Positions 44,383 through 53,553 of a stretch of DNA of 64,000 bases are shown here, in pieces. The DNA is from Kaistia dalseonensis. GTDB taxonomy: Bacteria > Pseudomonadota > Alphaproteobacteria > Rhizobiales > Kaistiaceae. The stretch covers positions 186,001 to 250,000 of the forward strand of contig NZ_JAUSVO010000006.1 in NCBI RefSeq assembly GCF_030814715.1. The letters run 5' to 3'. The position numbers and the translations under genes are program-made. Every line of letters begins with the position of its first letter. Position 1 is the stretch's first letter. The notes beneath the pieces are model-generated. The model did no database searches and was not told the origin of the DNA. It was given only the letters and a program-made list of their open reading frames with translations.

Positions 44383-46734
44383 ATGACCGCCTCTTCCGAC
44401 ATCACCGCTCCCGGCCCGCGCCCCGGCGGGATCGCGGCACGCGCGCTCGGCGCCAAGCCCATTCCCGACTATGTCGCCCGCCTCAACCCCGAGCAGCGAC
44501 TGGCCGTCGAGACGACAGATGGCCCTGTCCTCGTGCTGGCCGGCGCCGGCACGGGCAAGACGCGCGTGCTGACGACGCGCATCGCGCACCTGCTCGCCAC
44601 GGGCAAGGCCCATCCGAGCCAGATCCTCGCCGTCACCTTCACCAACAAGGCGGCGCGCGAGATGCGCCACCGGATCGGCGATCTGATCGGCCCCTCGGTC
44701 GAGGGCATGAACTGGCTCGGCACCTTCCATTCGATCGGCGTGAAGATCCTTCGCCGTCATGCCGAGCTGGTTGGCCTCAAATCCAGCTTCACCATCCTCG
44801 ACACCGACGACCAGATCCGCCTGATGAAGCAGGTGATCCAGGCGGAAGGCATCGACGAGAAGCGCTGGCCGGCCAAGCAGTTGGCGGCCCTGATCGATGG
44901 CTGGAAGAATCGTGGCCTCGTGCCGAAGGATGTCCCGCCCGGCGATGGCGGCTCATTCGCCAATGGCAAGGCGGTGAAGCTCTACATTGCCTATCAGGAA
45001 CGGCTCAAAGTCCTGAACGCCTGCGATTTTGGCGATCTGCTGCTCGAAAACCTGCGCCTGTTCCGCGAGCATCCCGACGTGCTCAAGGAATATCACCAGC
45101 GTTTCCACTACATGCTGGTCGACGAATATCAGGACACCAACGTCGCGCAATATCTCTGGCTGCGACTGCTCGCTCAGGGGCGGCGCAACATCTGCTGCGT
45201 CGGCGACGACGACCAGTCGATCTATGGCTGGCGCGGCGCCGAGGTCGACAACATCCTTCGCTTCGAAAAGGACTTTCCGGGCGCCGTCGTGATCCGGCTC
45301 GAGCGGAACTATCGTTCGACCTCCCATATCCTCGGAGCGGCCTCGCATCTGATCGCTCATAATCAGGGGCGGCTCGGCAAGACGCTCTTCACTGAGGCGA
45401 ACGACCCGGATTCGGTCAAGGTCCAGGTATCCTCATCCTGGGATTCGGAGGAGGAAGCACGCGCGATCGGCGAGAAGATCGAGGATTTGCAGCGCCAGGG
45501 CCACAGGCTCAACGACATGGCGATCCTCGTCCGAGCATCGTTCCAGATGCGCTCCTTCGAAGACCGCTTCATCACGCTGGGCCTCAATTATCGCGTCATA
45601 GGCGGTCCGCGCTTCTATGAGCGACAGGAAATCCGCGATGCCCTCGCCTATTTCCGCGTGGTGGCGCAGCCCGCCGACGACCTCGCCTTCGAGCGCATCG
45701 TCAATACCCCGCGCCGAGGCATCGGCGATACGTCGATCAAGCTGCTCTATGATTATGGACGCTCGCGCGGCATCCCCATCACGCAGGCGGCCGAAGAGCT
45801 TGTGCAGACCGAGGAGGTCAAGGCCAAGACACGCACGGCGCTCCGCGATCTGATGGCGTCCTTCGAGCGCTGGCGCGGCAAGCTCGGCACGATCAAGCAT
45901 ACCGAGCTCGCCGAGATCATCCTGGACGAGAGCGGCTACACCGAGATGTGGCAGCAGGACCGCTCGGCCGATGCGCCCGGCCGGCTCGAAAACCTGAAGG
46001 AACTCATCCGTTCGATGGACGAGTTCGAGAGCATGGAAGGCTTCCTAGAGCACATTGCCCTCGTCATGGACAAGGACAATGCCGAGAACCAGGATGCCGT
46101 GTCGATCATGACGCTCCATTCGGCCAAAGGTCTCGAATTCGAGACCGTGTTCCTGCCCGGCTGGGAGGAAGGCCTGTTCCCGCACCAGCGCGCGCTCGAT
46201 GAGAGCGGCCGCGCCGGGCTCGAAGAGGAACGTCGCCTCGCCTATGTCGGCATCACGCGAGCCAAGAAACGCGCCTCGATCTGGTTCGCCTCCAATCGCC
46301 GCATCCACGGCCTCTGGCAGTCGAATGTTCCCTCGCGCTTCCTCGACGAATTGCCGGAGAAGCATGTCGATGTCGTCGAACAGACGTCGAACTATGGCGG
46401 CTACAATGTCGGCGGCGTCGGCAATTATGGTGCGAGCCGCTTCGACCGGGCGGACCCGTTCCAGAATACGTATTCAACGCCGGGCTGGCAGCGCGCGCAG
46501 GCGAACCGCGCCGCGGGCGCGAAACCTGCCGCGAAGTCAAACACCCGACTGATCGAGGGGGAACTGATCGCGAAATCGACGGGCTCGAAGTCGGACTATG
46601 CGATTGGCGAGCGCGTATTCCACCAGAAGTTCGGCTATGGCCATATCGAGGATATCGAGGGCAACAAGCTGACGGTCGCCTTTGAAAAAGCCGGCACCAA
46701 GAAGGTGGTGGATAGTTTTGTGAGCAAGAACTAG
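44383..46734 (+). CDS. uvrD: UvrD/PcrA-type DNA helicase II
   Basis: This superfamily 1A helicase has 783 residues. Walker A is AGAGTGKTR (near residue 55), Walker B is LVDEYQDTN, motif III is GDDDQSIYGWRGA, and motif V is LHSAKGLEFE. The C-terminus (GERVFHQKFGYGHIEDIEG) is the Tudor-like domain that binds RNA polymerase in PcrA/UvrD. It acts in nucleotide excision repair and replication-conflict handling. The ATG at 44383 is used; an earlier start at 44293 is less likely. Its stop codon overlaps that of the convergent gene in CTAG. Confidence 0.95.
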   Translation: MTASSDITAPGPRPGGIAARALGAKPIPDYVARLNPEQRLAVETTDGPVLVLAGAGTGKTRVLTTRIAHLLATGKAHPSQILAVTFTNKAAREMRHRIGDLIGPSVEGMNWLGTFHSIGVKILRRHAELVGLKSSFTILDTDDQIRLMKQVIQAEGIDEKRWPAKQLAALIDGWKNRGLVPKDVPPGDGGSFANGKAVKLYIAYQERLKVLNACDFGDLLLENLRLFREHPDVLKEYHQRFHYMLVDEYQDTNVAQYLWLRLLAQGRRNICCVGDDDQSIYGWRGAEVDNILRFEKDFPGAVVIRLERNYRSTSHILGAASHLIAHNQGRLGKTLFTEANDPDSVKVQVSSSWDSEEEARAIGEKIEDLQRQGHRLNDMAILVRASFQMRSFEDRFITLGLNYRVIGGPRFYERQEIRDALAYFRVVAQPADDLAFERIVNTPRRGIGDTSIKLLYDYGRSRGIPITQAAEELVQTEEVKAKTRTALRDLMASFERWRGKLGTIKHTELAEIILDESGYTEMWQQDRSADAPGRLENLKELIRSMDEFESMEGFLEHIALVMDKDNAENQDAVSIMTLHSAKGLEFETVFLPGWEEGLFPHQRALDESGRAGLEEERRLAYVGITRAKKRASIWFASNRRIHGLWQSNVPSRFLDELPEKHVDVVEQTSNYGGYNVGGVGNYGASRFDRADPFQNTYSTPGWQRAQANRAAGAKPAAKSNTRLIEGELIAKSTGSKSDYAIGERVFHQKFGYGHIEDIEGNKLTVAFEKAGTKKVVDSFVSKN

Positions 46735-47201
46735 ATGCTAAGGCCGCTGCCCTTACTATTTGGAACCGATTGCAGCCAATTCATGAACGAGCCCAAATGG
46801 TCAGCAATCTGGTTTCCTGCCCACCACCAGAAGAGAAGACTTACTAAGATGTTTACCAGCGCCAGAGTGTAAACCCAACGACGCTGCTCACCTTGAGGCT
46901 CTCCAGCATACGCCGCGATGGCTACCGCCAAGATTGGCGAGACTACCAAAAGGGGGATGACGCTCAGAAACCAAACGAGTATCGGAACCGGATCGCTGCG
47001 AATTGCGCCGAAACCGGGCCAAGCTTTCCGAAGACTCGCAGTCTTCAGATCTCGAAGCGCGACCTCCAGCTGTAGCAGCGCCCCACAGGTCGGGCATGTT
47101 CTAGCACCTTCCAGAATCTCGTTGGAGCAGGAAGGACAAGAATTCGTGCGTCGAAGGCGGGGCGCGCCCACCTCAGCCTCGGTAGCCGATCGGGGCTCCA
47201 C
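46731..47201 (-). CDS. Zinc-ribbon membrane protein of unknown function
   Basis: This 156-residue protein starts with a zinc ribbon (CPSC, 12 residues, CPTC; residues about 22-40). Two membrane helices follow (ILVWFLSVIPLLVVSPILAVAIAAYA in two parts, and WVYTLALVNILVSLLFWWWA). The GTG start lies inside the 3' end of the GYF_2-TM2 gene (29-bp overlap), so the two are coupled. Base composition is lower in GC than the flanks. No family name is assigned. Confidence 0.7.
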   Translation of the reverse strand: MEPRSATEAEVGAPRLRRTNSCPSCSNEILEGARTCPTCGALLQLEVALRDLKTASLRKAWPGFGAIRSDPVPILVWFLSVIPLLVVSPILAVAIAAYAGEPQGEQRRWVYTLALVNILVSLLFWWWAGNQIADHLGSFMNWLQSVPNSKGSGLSI

Positions 47202-47820
47202 CCGTCAAAATCATATGGTAGCGCAGGTTCATCGCTTTTGCGGTCCTGTAAGCGTCAACGGCGGACCAAATCCAAACAATCCAGCCAAGAAAAACGAACC
47301 ACAACGCAACCATCATGATGAACATCAAAATGCCTTTGCCAACCTGGCCATTATAAAACTGCCCAAGACCAGCGCACAAAAGCGAAAGCAGGAGCGCTAC
47401 ACCGGCCGATTTATTTGCCGCAGGACCGTCGAGAAGGACGGCAGCAACGTTACTCGGCTGCTGACCAATAAGGTTGGTCACTTGTACGACAGTTGAACCC
47501 TCTGCCGCGCTAACTCGATGATCGGGGATTACTTGAGAAGGCGGTAACGGCGACGCCGATTTAGTCAACAGGCGACCCAGAATTGGATCGTCCTTAAGCG
47601 TCGACCATGTCGTGCCATCCTCGGCAATGACCTGTGTATTTTCGGAGACGCGTTGCTCGGACAGGAAGCGGCCGAAATCATGGCCGGGATAAGGGCCGTA
47701 GTTCTTTCCCTCATAGCTAATATACCACCGCCGATCCAACGGATGTGGCGGGGGCCCATCAGCACCTCCGGAAACCGAGTGATTTAACGAATCCGGAGCA
47801 ACAAGATTTGTCATTGCCAC
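47173..47820 (-). CDS. GYF_2-TM2 domain membrane protein
   Basis: The 215-residue protein has an N-terminal GYF_2 domain (RRWYISYEGKNYGPYPG, about residues 30-80), which binds proline-rich or other peptide ligands. A disordered linker leads to a TM2 domain (SAGVALLLSLLCAGLGQFYN, then WIVWIWSAVDAYR, residues about 134-190). The fused pair recalls bacterial proteins of unknown role in which GYF_2 senses and TM2 anchors. Translational overlap with the zinc-ribbon gene suggests that both proteins work together. Confidence 0.8.
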   Translation of the reverse strand: MAMTNLVAPDSLNHSVSGGADGPPPHPLDRRWYISYEGKNYGPYPGHDFGRFLSEQRVSENTQVIAEDGTTWSTLKDDPILGRLLTKSASPLPPSQVIPDHRVSAAEGSTVVQVTNLIGQQPSNVAAVLLDGPAANKSAGVALLLSLLCAGLGQFYNGQVGKGILMFIMMVALWFVFLGWIVWIWSAVDAYRTAKAMNLRYHMILTGGAPIGYRG

Positions 47821-47987
47821 TTTCCCCCTAGGTGCAGCGAAGATAACCTATGATTGTGCAATGTCCAGACGGCGCGCGGACGAGTTTGAGTTTCGCTGCC
47901 TAGGTAATGGCGGGGGTAGCCACAGGGCAGCAAACCAAACAGACTTTCGATGCGATTCCATCTGCATGGCGACCGCCCCAGAAGGCG

Positions 47988-48413
47988 CTAGGTCCGCCCA
48001 AGCCGCATTAGCCCGGCTTCGGTCGGCCGAAAGCCGCAGGCCCGGTAGAAGCCCGCAAGATGCGGTTCATAGTCGACATGAAGCCAATGCGCGCCACGAT
48101 CGGCGGCGATCCGGGCCGCTTCCCGCACCAGGCGCATGCCGAGGCCGTTGCGCCGATAGTCGGGATCGACGGTTGGATCGAGCAGGAAGGCATGGATGCC
48201 GCCATCCCAGGCGACATTCACATATCCGACCAGCCGATCGCCATCATAGGCGCCGAGATGGACGAGACTGCGCGACAGGATTGCATGGGGATCGGCAGGC
48301 CCGGCACTGTTCCAACTGGCCCGCCAAAGCCGGTCCAGGGTGGAGGAATCGGGAAATGGGTCGGTTTCGATACGGATTTCGCTCAAGGGGCGTTTCCAAG
48401 ATGGTGAATGCAC
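47988..48413 (-). CDS. GNAT acetyltransferase
   Basis: This 141-residue protein has the acetyl-CoA loop DPDYRRNGLGMRLVREA and the late motif HVDYEPHLAGFYRACGF. It may acetylate a small molecule or protein. It is divergent from prmA, with about 40 bp between the starts. Confidence 0.87.
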   Translation of the reverse strand: MHSPSWKRPLSEIRIETDPFPDSSTLDRLWRASWNSAGPADPHAILSRSLVHLGAYDGDRLVGYVNVAWDGGIHAFLLDPTVDPDYRRNGLGMRLVREAARIAADRGAHWLHVDYEPHLAGFYRACGFRPTEAGLMRLGRT

Positions 48414-48455
48414 GGATATGAAGCATCTCCGTTTTGAAAGACAAGGCCGTCAGCC

Positions 48456-49331
48456 GTGACCCTCATCGCCTCCCTGCACCTCGCCAAGGAAACTGACGCA
48501 CAAGCGCTGGTCGAAGCCATCGGCGCGAGCGAGGCGTTGGATTTCCCGACCGCCGCCACCACGGAGCAGGACGACAAGAGCTGGGTTGTCGACATCTACT
48601 TCGAGGCTCAGCCCGACGAGGCTTTGCTCGCCTCGATCGTCCGCGACGTGCTGGGCGAAGAGGCCGGCACCTTCGTCGTGGCGCCGCTGCCGGATGAGGA
48701 CTGGGTGGCGAAGTCCCTCGAGGGGCTGAAGCCCGTGCGCGCCGGACGCTTCCTCGTCCACGGCAGTCACGACCGCGACAAGATCCAGCCCGGCGACATC
48801 GCGATCGAGATCGAGGCCGGCGAAGCCTTCGGCACGGGCCATCATGGCACCACCGCCGGCTGCCTGGCCGAGATCGACCGGCTCGGCGCGCTCTATGACT
48901 ACAAGAGCATTCTCGACCTCGGAACCGGCACGGGCGTGCTTGCAATTGCCATCGCCATGGCGTGGCACAAGCCTGTGCTCGCGACCGACATCGACCCGAT
49001 CGCGACCCGCGTCACGGCGGAAAACGCCGCCCTGAACGGCGTTGCGACGCTGATCGAGGCGGCCACGGCCGAAGGGTTCGGCAATCCGGTCTTCGCCGCT
49101 CATGCGCCATTCGACCTGATCATTGCGAACATCCTCGCCGGACCGCTGATCGCGCTGGCACCCGAAGTGGTCCGTCATCTCGCCCCGGAAAAGGGCACGA
49201 TCGTGCTCTCAGGGCTGCTGGTCGCACAGGGGCCGAGCGTCACAGCCGCCTATGAGGCTGAGGGCATGAAGCTGGCGCGACAGGGCGAAATGGAAGGCTG
49301 GCTGACGCTGACGCTGGAGCGGGCGTCGTAG
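48456..49331 (+). CDS. prmA: Ribosomal protein L11 methyltransferase
   Basis: PrmA trimethylates L11 using S-adenosylmethionine. The 291-residue protein has the PrmA N-domain (VVDIYFEAQPDEALL) and the methyltransferase core with FGTGHHGTTAGCL, LDLGTGTGVLAIA and NILAGPLIALAP (the NxxxxP-type motif). It starts at GTG. Confidence 0.94.
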   Translation: MTLIASLHLAKETDAQALVEAIGASEALDFPTAATTEQDDKSWVVDIYFEAQPDEALLASIVRDVLGEEAGTFVVAPLPDEDWVAKSLEGLKPVRAGRFLVHGSHDRDKIQPGDIAIEIEAGEAFGTGHHGTTAGCLAEIDRLGALYDYKSILDLGTGTGVLAIAIAMAWHKPVLATDIDPIATRVTAENAALNGVATLIEAATAEGFGNPVFAAHAPFDLIIANILAGPLIALAPEVVRHLAPEKGTIVLSGLLVAQGPSVTAAYEAEGMKLARQGEMEGWLTLTLERAS

Positions 49332-49349
49332 GCCACCGCCGTCGCCGCA

Positions 49350-49453
49350 CCGTCATCCCCGCGAAAGCGGGGATCCATCCAGCCCATACCTATCCGGGAA
49401 GGGTCCAGTTGGATGGGTCCCGGGTCTGCGCTACGCTCCGCCCGGGATGACGG
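49350..49453. repeat. REP/BIME-like element (CCGTCATCCCCG family)
   Basis: The element begins CCGTCATCCCCGCGAAAGCG and ends GCCCGGGATGACGG, with inverted outer arms and internal hairpins. It lies between convergent prmA and the CoA-transferase gene, the usual place for such elements. Confidence 0.75.
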
Positions 49454-49483
49454 ACGGAGTGGAATCGACAAGGTCGCCATCCC

Positions 49484-50977
49484 TTACTTCGGCAGCATCG
49501 AGCCCGTCTCCTCCAGCCGCGTATACCAGGTGAACGCCTCGGCAAGCTTGTGCGGCGTCTGTCCGCCATGCTTCAGCGCTTCGCGATAATAGTCCTCGGC
49601 CAGGTCGCGGAAATTCGCGTGGATGCAATTGTCGATGATGACCCGCGCGCGCTCGCGCGGCGCGAGGCCGCGCAGATCGGCGAGCCCCACCTCGGTCACG
49701 ACCACGTCGACGTCATGCTCGTTATGGTCGACATGCGGCACCATCGGCACCACGCGCGAGATCGTGCCACCCTTGGCGAGCGACTTCGTCACGAAGATGC
49801 CGAGATAGGCGTTGCGGGCGAAATCGCCTGAACCGCCAATGCCATTCATCATGTGCGTGCCGCCGACATGGGTCGAATTGACGTTGCCATAGATGTCGAA
49901 TTCGAGCGCGGTGTTGATCGCGATGATGCCGAGGCGGCGGATGACCTCGGGATGATTGGAAATCTCCTGCGGCCGCAGGATGAGACGGTTCTTGTAGCGG
50001 CCGATTTCGGGAAAGACGCGCGCCTGGCATGCGGCGGACAGGGTGATCGACGAGCCGGACGCGAAAGCGAGCTTGCCGGAATCGAAGAGGTCGAAGGTGC
50101 TGTCCTGCAGCACTTCGCTATACATCGTCATGTCGTGGAACGGGCTCTCGATCAGCCCGTGCAGCACCGCATTGGCGATCGAACCGATACCGGCCTGAAG
50201 CGGGCTCAGCCGCTCGGTCAGGCGCCCCTTGCGCACCTCGGAGCCCAGGAACTCGATCAGATGGCCTGCGATCGCACGCGTCTCGTCATCGGGCGGCGTC
50301 GTCGCGGCGGAACTATCCTGCTGGTTGGTGACGACGATCGCAGCGATCTTTGCTGGGTCGATCGGGATGAAGGGCAGTCCGATGCGGCTATCCGGCGACA
50401 CGACCGGAATCGGCTCCCGGAACGGCCGCCGCGTCGGAATATAGATATCGTGAATGCCCTCGAAATCGATCTGCTGGCCGAGATTGATCTCGATGATCAC
50501 CTTCTCGGCAAGAATAGCGAAGGTCGCGGAATTACCGACCGAGGTCGTCGGCACGATGCCGCCCTCGCGCGTGATCGCGGCCGCCTCGATGACGGCGACG
50601 TCGACCGGCCCCATCTGGTTCGACCGCAACAGCTCGACGGTCTCCGACAGGTGCTGGTCGATGAACATCACCTCGCCGCGATTGATCGCCGCGCGCAGGA
50701 CGGAGTCGGATTGGAACGGCAGGCGCCGCTTCAGCACATGCGCCTCGGTCAGCACGCTGTCGATGCCGCTTCCGAGCGAGGCGCCGGTGATGAGCGTGAT
50801 ACCGAGCGGCTCGGTCCGTGCCCGTTCGGCCAGGGCCAGCGGCACGGCCTTGGCGTCGCCGGCCCGCGTGAAACCGCTCATGCCGACGGTCATGCCGTCC
50901 TTGATCAAAAGCGCGGCTTCCGCCGGCGACATGACCTTGTCGAGAAGCGAGGAGAGGCGAATACGATCCTGAAGCAT
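49484..50977 (-). CDS. Acetyl-CoA hydrolase/transferase family (succinyl-CoA:acetate type)
   Basis: The 497-residue protein resembles Cat1/AarC enzymes, which move CoA between succinate and acetate or other acyl groups. The catalytic glutamate should be in MYSEVLQDSTFDL (near residue 295). GIGGSGDFARNAYLG is the glycine-rich CoA loop. It may recycle acetate in the TCA cycle, which fits the presence of isocitrate lyase further on. The exact acyl pair is not determined. Confidence 0.92.
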   Translation of the reverse strand: MLQDRIRLSSLLDKVMSPAEAALLIKDGMTVGMSGFTRAGDAKAVPLALAERARTEPLGITLITGASLGSGIDSVLTEAHVLKRRLPFQSDSVLRAAINRGEVMFIDQHLSETVELLRSNQMGPVDVAVIEAAAITREGGIVPTTSVGNSATFAILAEKVIIEINLGQQIDFEGIHDIYIPTRRPFREPIPVVSPDSRIGLPFIPIDPAKIAAIVVTNQQDSSAATTPPDDETRAIAGHLIEFLGSEVRKGRLTERLSPLQAGIGSIANAVLHGLIESPFHDMTMYSEVLQDSTFDLFDSGKLAFASGSSITLSAACQARVFPEIGRYKNRLILRPQEISNHPEVIRRLGIIAINTALEFDIYGNVNSTHVGGTHMMNGIGGSGDFARNAYLGIFVTKSLAKGGTISRVVPMVPHVDHNEHDVDVVVTEVGLADLRGLAPRERARVIIDNCIHANFRDLAEDYYREALKHGGQTPHKLAEAFTWYTRLEETGSMLPK

Positions 50978-51135
50978 AATGGTCCGCTGTCCAATTGTGA
51001 CGCGACCATAGTCTCCCCGGCGCGATGCTGCACCTCAGGAACTATCCGCAGTGGCGCGACGACCCGTCGCGTACCCCAGATGAAAAAGGCGACGCCCGGC
51101 GCCGCCTTCCTAGCCCTTACCCGATCGATCGCCGC

Positions 51136-51357
51136 TCAGAGCGGATTGCTCATCAGACCGCGTTCGAACGTTTCACGATCAAAGCCGAACGTGGCGATCG
51201 TCGCATCGTCGAGGGAGAGCTGATAACCGTTCACATAGCGCGGCATCTGCCGCTCGCGGACGTGGTTCATCCGTGCAACGGCGCGCCGGACGACGCCATG
51301 CCCGCGGCTTCCCGCTCGCGCAACGCCAATCTCACCATATGCCGCAACCATTGTCAT
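51136..51357 (-). CDS. Small basic protein, DUF1127-like C-terminus
   Basis: This 73-residue protein ends in RERQMPRYVNGYQLSLDDAT and then FGFDRETFERG, which resembles arginine-rich DUF1127-type proteins of this order. An AAGGA site stands about 9 bp before the ATG. It is short, so both reality and family are less sure than for the longer genes. Confidence 0.5.
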   Translation of the reverse strand: MTMVAAYGEIGVARAGSRGHGVVRRAVARMNHVRERQMPRYVNGYQLSLDDATIATFGFDRETFERGLMSNPL

Positions 51358-51591
51358 CGATCCAATCCTTCAAGCCGGAAAGCTCTAGCCCCCCTCGGTT
51401 GAAGCGACCATAGCGGCTGCCGTCACATCAAAGAACAGACGGATCGGAATGACAGACATGCGCTTTTCGCATCGCACAATCTTCCGCCGCAATTATGCCG
51501 CGTTGCAAACAAGTCTGTTACCGGTTTGCGACAGGGCGCCGACCCGATAATCTCGCCGCGCTGATTTCGTCGCGTGAAAGGCCGATCTCCC

Positions 51592-53433
51592 ATGTTCCAG
51601 AATTTCGATGCGCCCAGCCGGGCGGAGCCGATCTCCGGCCGCCTCGTCGCCCTGCGCGCACGCCTCGCCGACGCCGGCCTCACGGGATTTCTGGTGCCCC
51701 ATGCCGATGAATATCAGGGCGAGTATATTCCCGCCTCGGCCGAGCGCCTCGCCTGGCTGACCGGCTTCACCGGTTCCGCCGGCGCCGCTGTCGTGCTGGC
51801 GAACGAAGCGGCGGTCTTCGTTGACGGTCGCTATACGCTGCAGGCCCGCAATCAGATGGACAGTGCCGATTTTTCGCCTGAGAGCCTGATCGACAACCCG
51901 CCGCATGCCTGGCTGAAAGGCCGGCTCAAGAAGGGTGACCGCCTCGGCTACGACCCGCGCCTGCTGACGCTGGCCGAAACGCGCCGCTTTGAGAGCGCCT
52001 GCGCCGCTGCGGGCGCCGCTTTCGTGGCGCTCGACGAGAACCCGATCGACGCGATCTGGGCCGACCGCCCTGCCCCGCCGCTCGCTCAGGTCTCGATCCA
52101 GCCCGACGAACTGGCCGGCGAGACGGCGAGCGCCAAGATCGAGCGACTGCGGACGATCCTGGCCGAGAAGGATGTTGCCGCCGCGATCATTGCGCAGTCC
52201 GATTCGATCGCCTGGACCTTCAATATTCGTGGCGCCGACGTGCCGCACAATCCCGTCGCCCTCTCCTACGCGCTGCTGCGCCGTGAGGGGCCGCCGACCC
52301 TCTATATGGACGGCCGCAAGCTCTCCAATGCCGTCCGCGATGCGCTGGCGGGCCTTGCCGACATCAAGGAGGAGCGCGCCCTGCTCGGTGATCTCGCAGC
52401 GCTGGGCCGCGAGGGCGCGCGCGTTCTCGCCGATCCACAATCGACCCCGGCGATCCTCGCTCAGGCACTCACCGAAGCAAACGGCACGATCGTCGAAGGC
52501 AGCGACCCGGCCGTGTTGCCCAAGGCGCGCAAGAACGCGATCGAGCTCGACGGCAGCCGCAGGGCGCATCGTCGCGACGGCGTGGCCGTCACGCGCTTCC
52601 TTGCCTGGTTCAACCAGAACGCTGGCAGGACGCCCCTGACGGAGATTGCCGTCGCCCGGAAGCTCGAGGCCTTCCGTGCCGAGACGGGCGCCGAAGACGG
52701 AATGCCCCTCCTCGACCTCTCCTTCGATACGATTGCCGGCACGGGTCCGGACGGCGCGATCGTGCATTACCGCGTCAATGAGGCGACCGATCGCGCGCTG
52801 GAGAACGACACGCTGTTCCTGATCGATTCGGGCGCCCAGTTCCGCGACGGCACCACCGACATCACCCGCACCATCGCGATCGGCACGCCGACGGACGAAA
52901 TGCGGCAGCGCTTCACCCTCGTGCTCAAGGGCCATATCGCGCTCGCGACCGCGCGCTTCCCGAAGGGCACGACCGGGGCGCAACTCGATACCCTCGCCCG
53001 CCATGCACTGTGGCAGGCGGGACTCGATTTCGACCACGGCACGGGCCACGGCGTCGGCGTCTTCCTCTCGGTACATGAAGGACCGGCTCGGATCTCGAAG
53101 AGCGGAACCGTGCCGCTCGAGCCGGGCATGATTCTCTCCAACGAGCCCGGCTACTACAAGACCGACAGCTTCGGCATCCGGATCGAGAACCTGATCGTCG
53201 TGACACCGCCGGCGCCGATCGAGGGCGGCGAGCGCGAGATGCTGGGCTTCGAGACGATCACGCTCGCCCCCATCGATCGCAGGCTCGTCGACACAACGCT
53301 TCTGAGCCGGGCCGAGATCGCCTGGTTCGACGCCTATCATGCGCGCGTCCGCGAGGCCCTCGCTCCGTCGCTCTCCGGCGAAGCGCTGGATTTTCTTGTC
53401 GCGTCAACACAACCCTTGGCTGCCGTCACCTGA
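51592..53433 (+). CDS. pepP: Aminopeptidase P family (M24) metallopeptidase
   Basis: The 613-residue protein has two creatinase-like N-domains and a C-terminal pita-bread domain. Metal ligands are visible: the two Asp in IDSGAQFRDGTTDITRT, His in HGTGHGVGVFLSVHEGP, Glu in SNEPGYYK and Glu in RIENLIVV. It removes N-terminal residues before proline. The length is that of eukaryote-like aminopeptidase P1. The ATG at 51592 follows a GAAAGG site; the GTG at 51574 has none. Confidence 0.94.
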   Translation: MFQNFDAPSRAEPISGRLVALRARLADAGLTGFLVPHADEYQGEYIPASAERLAWLTGFTGSAGAAVVLANEAAVFVDGRYTLQARNQMDSADFSPESLIDNPPHAWLKGRLKKGDRLGYDPRLLTLAETRRFESACAAAGAAFVALDENPIDAIWADRPAPPLAQVSIQPDELAGETASAKIERLRTILAEKDVAAAIIAQSDSIAWTFNIRGADVPHNPVALSYALLRREGPPTLYMDGRKLSNAVRDALAGLADIKEERALLGDLAALGREGARVLADPQSTPAILAQALTEANGTIVEGSDPAVLPKARKNAIELDGSRRAHRRDGVAVTRFLAWFNQNAGRTPLTEIAVARKLEAFRAETGAEDGMPLLDLSFDTIAGTGPDGAIVHYRVNEATDRALENDTLFLIDSGAQFRDGTTDITRTIAIGTPTDEMRQRFTLVLKGHIALATARFPKGTTGAQLDTLARHALWQAGLDFDHGTGHGVGVFLSVHEGPARISKSGTVPLEPGMILSNEPGYYKTDSFGIRIENLIVVTPPAPIEGGEREMLGFETITLAPIDRRLVDTTLLSRAEIAWFDAYHARVREALAPSLSGEALDFLVASTQPLAAVT

Positions 53434-53438
53434 CAGAG

Positions 53439-53483
53439 GTTCCATCACGTTTGGAAACATTTGTTTGTGGTACGTGATGGAAC
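53439..53483. promoter_or_regulatory. 12-bp-arm inverted repeat overlapping the EcfG -35 box
   Basis: GTTCCATCACGT (53439-53450) and ACGTGATGGAAC (53472-53483) are perfect inverted copies with a 21-bp spacer. The right arm ends in the GGAAC of the promoter below. It may be a regulator site or the tail hairpin of the peptidase transcript. Confidence 0.5.
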
Positions 53484-53503
53484 GTGACCATGACTGCTCC
53501 GTT
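53479..53503 (+). promoter_or_regulatory. EcfG-type general stress promoter for the PRC-barrel gene
   Basis: GGAAC (53479-53483), 16 bp, then CGTT (53500-53503) matches the consensus of the alphaproteobacterial general stress sigma factor EcfG (GGAAC-N16/17-CGTT). The PRC-barrel ATG is 50 bp downstream. PRC-barrel genes are frequent members of this regulon. Confidence 0.65.
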
Positions 53504-53553
53504 GTCCGGGTGAGCAATCGCTCGAACCTATTTGAAAACACGGAGATACGACC

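Noticed and set aside
43981-44760. 259-codon frame on minus before and within uvrD
   Set aside because: Half of it is antisense to the helicase gene; no domain is visible.
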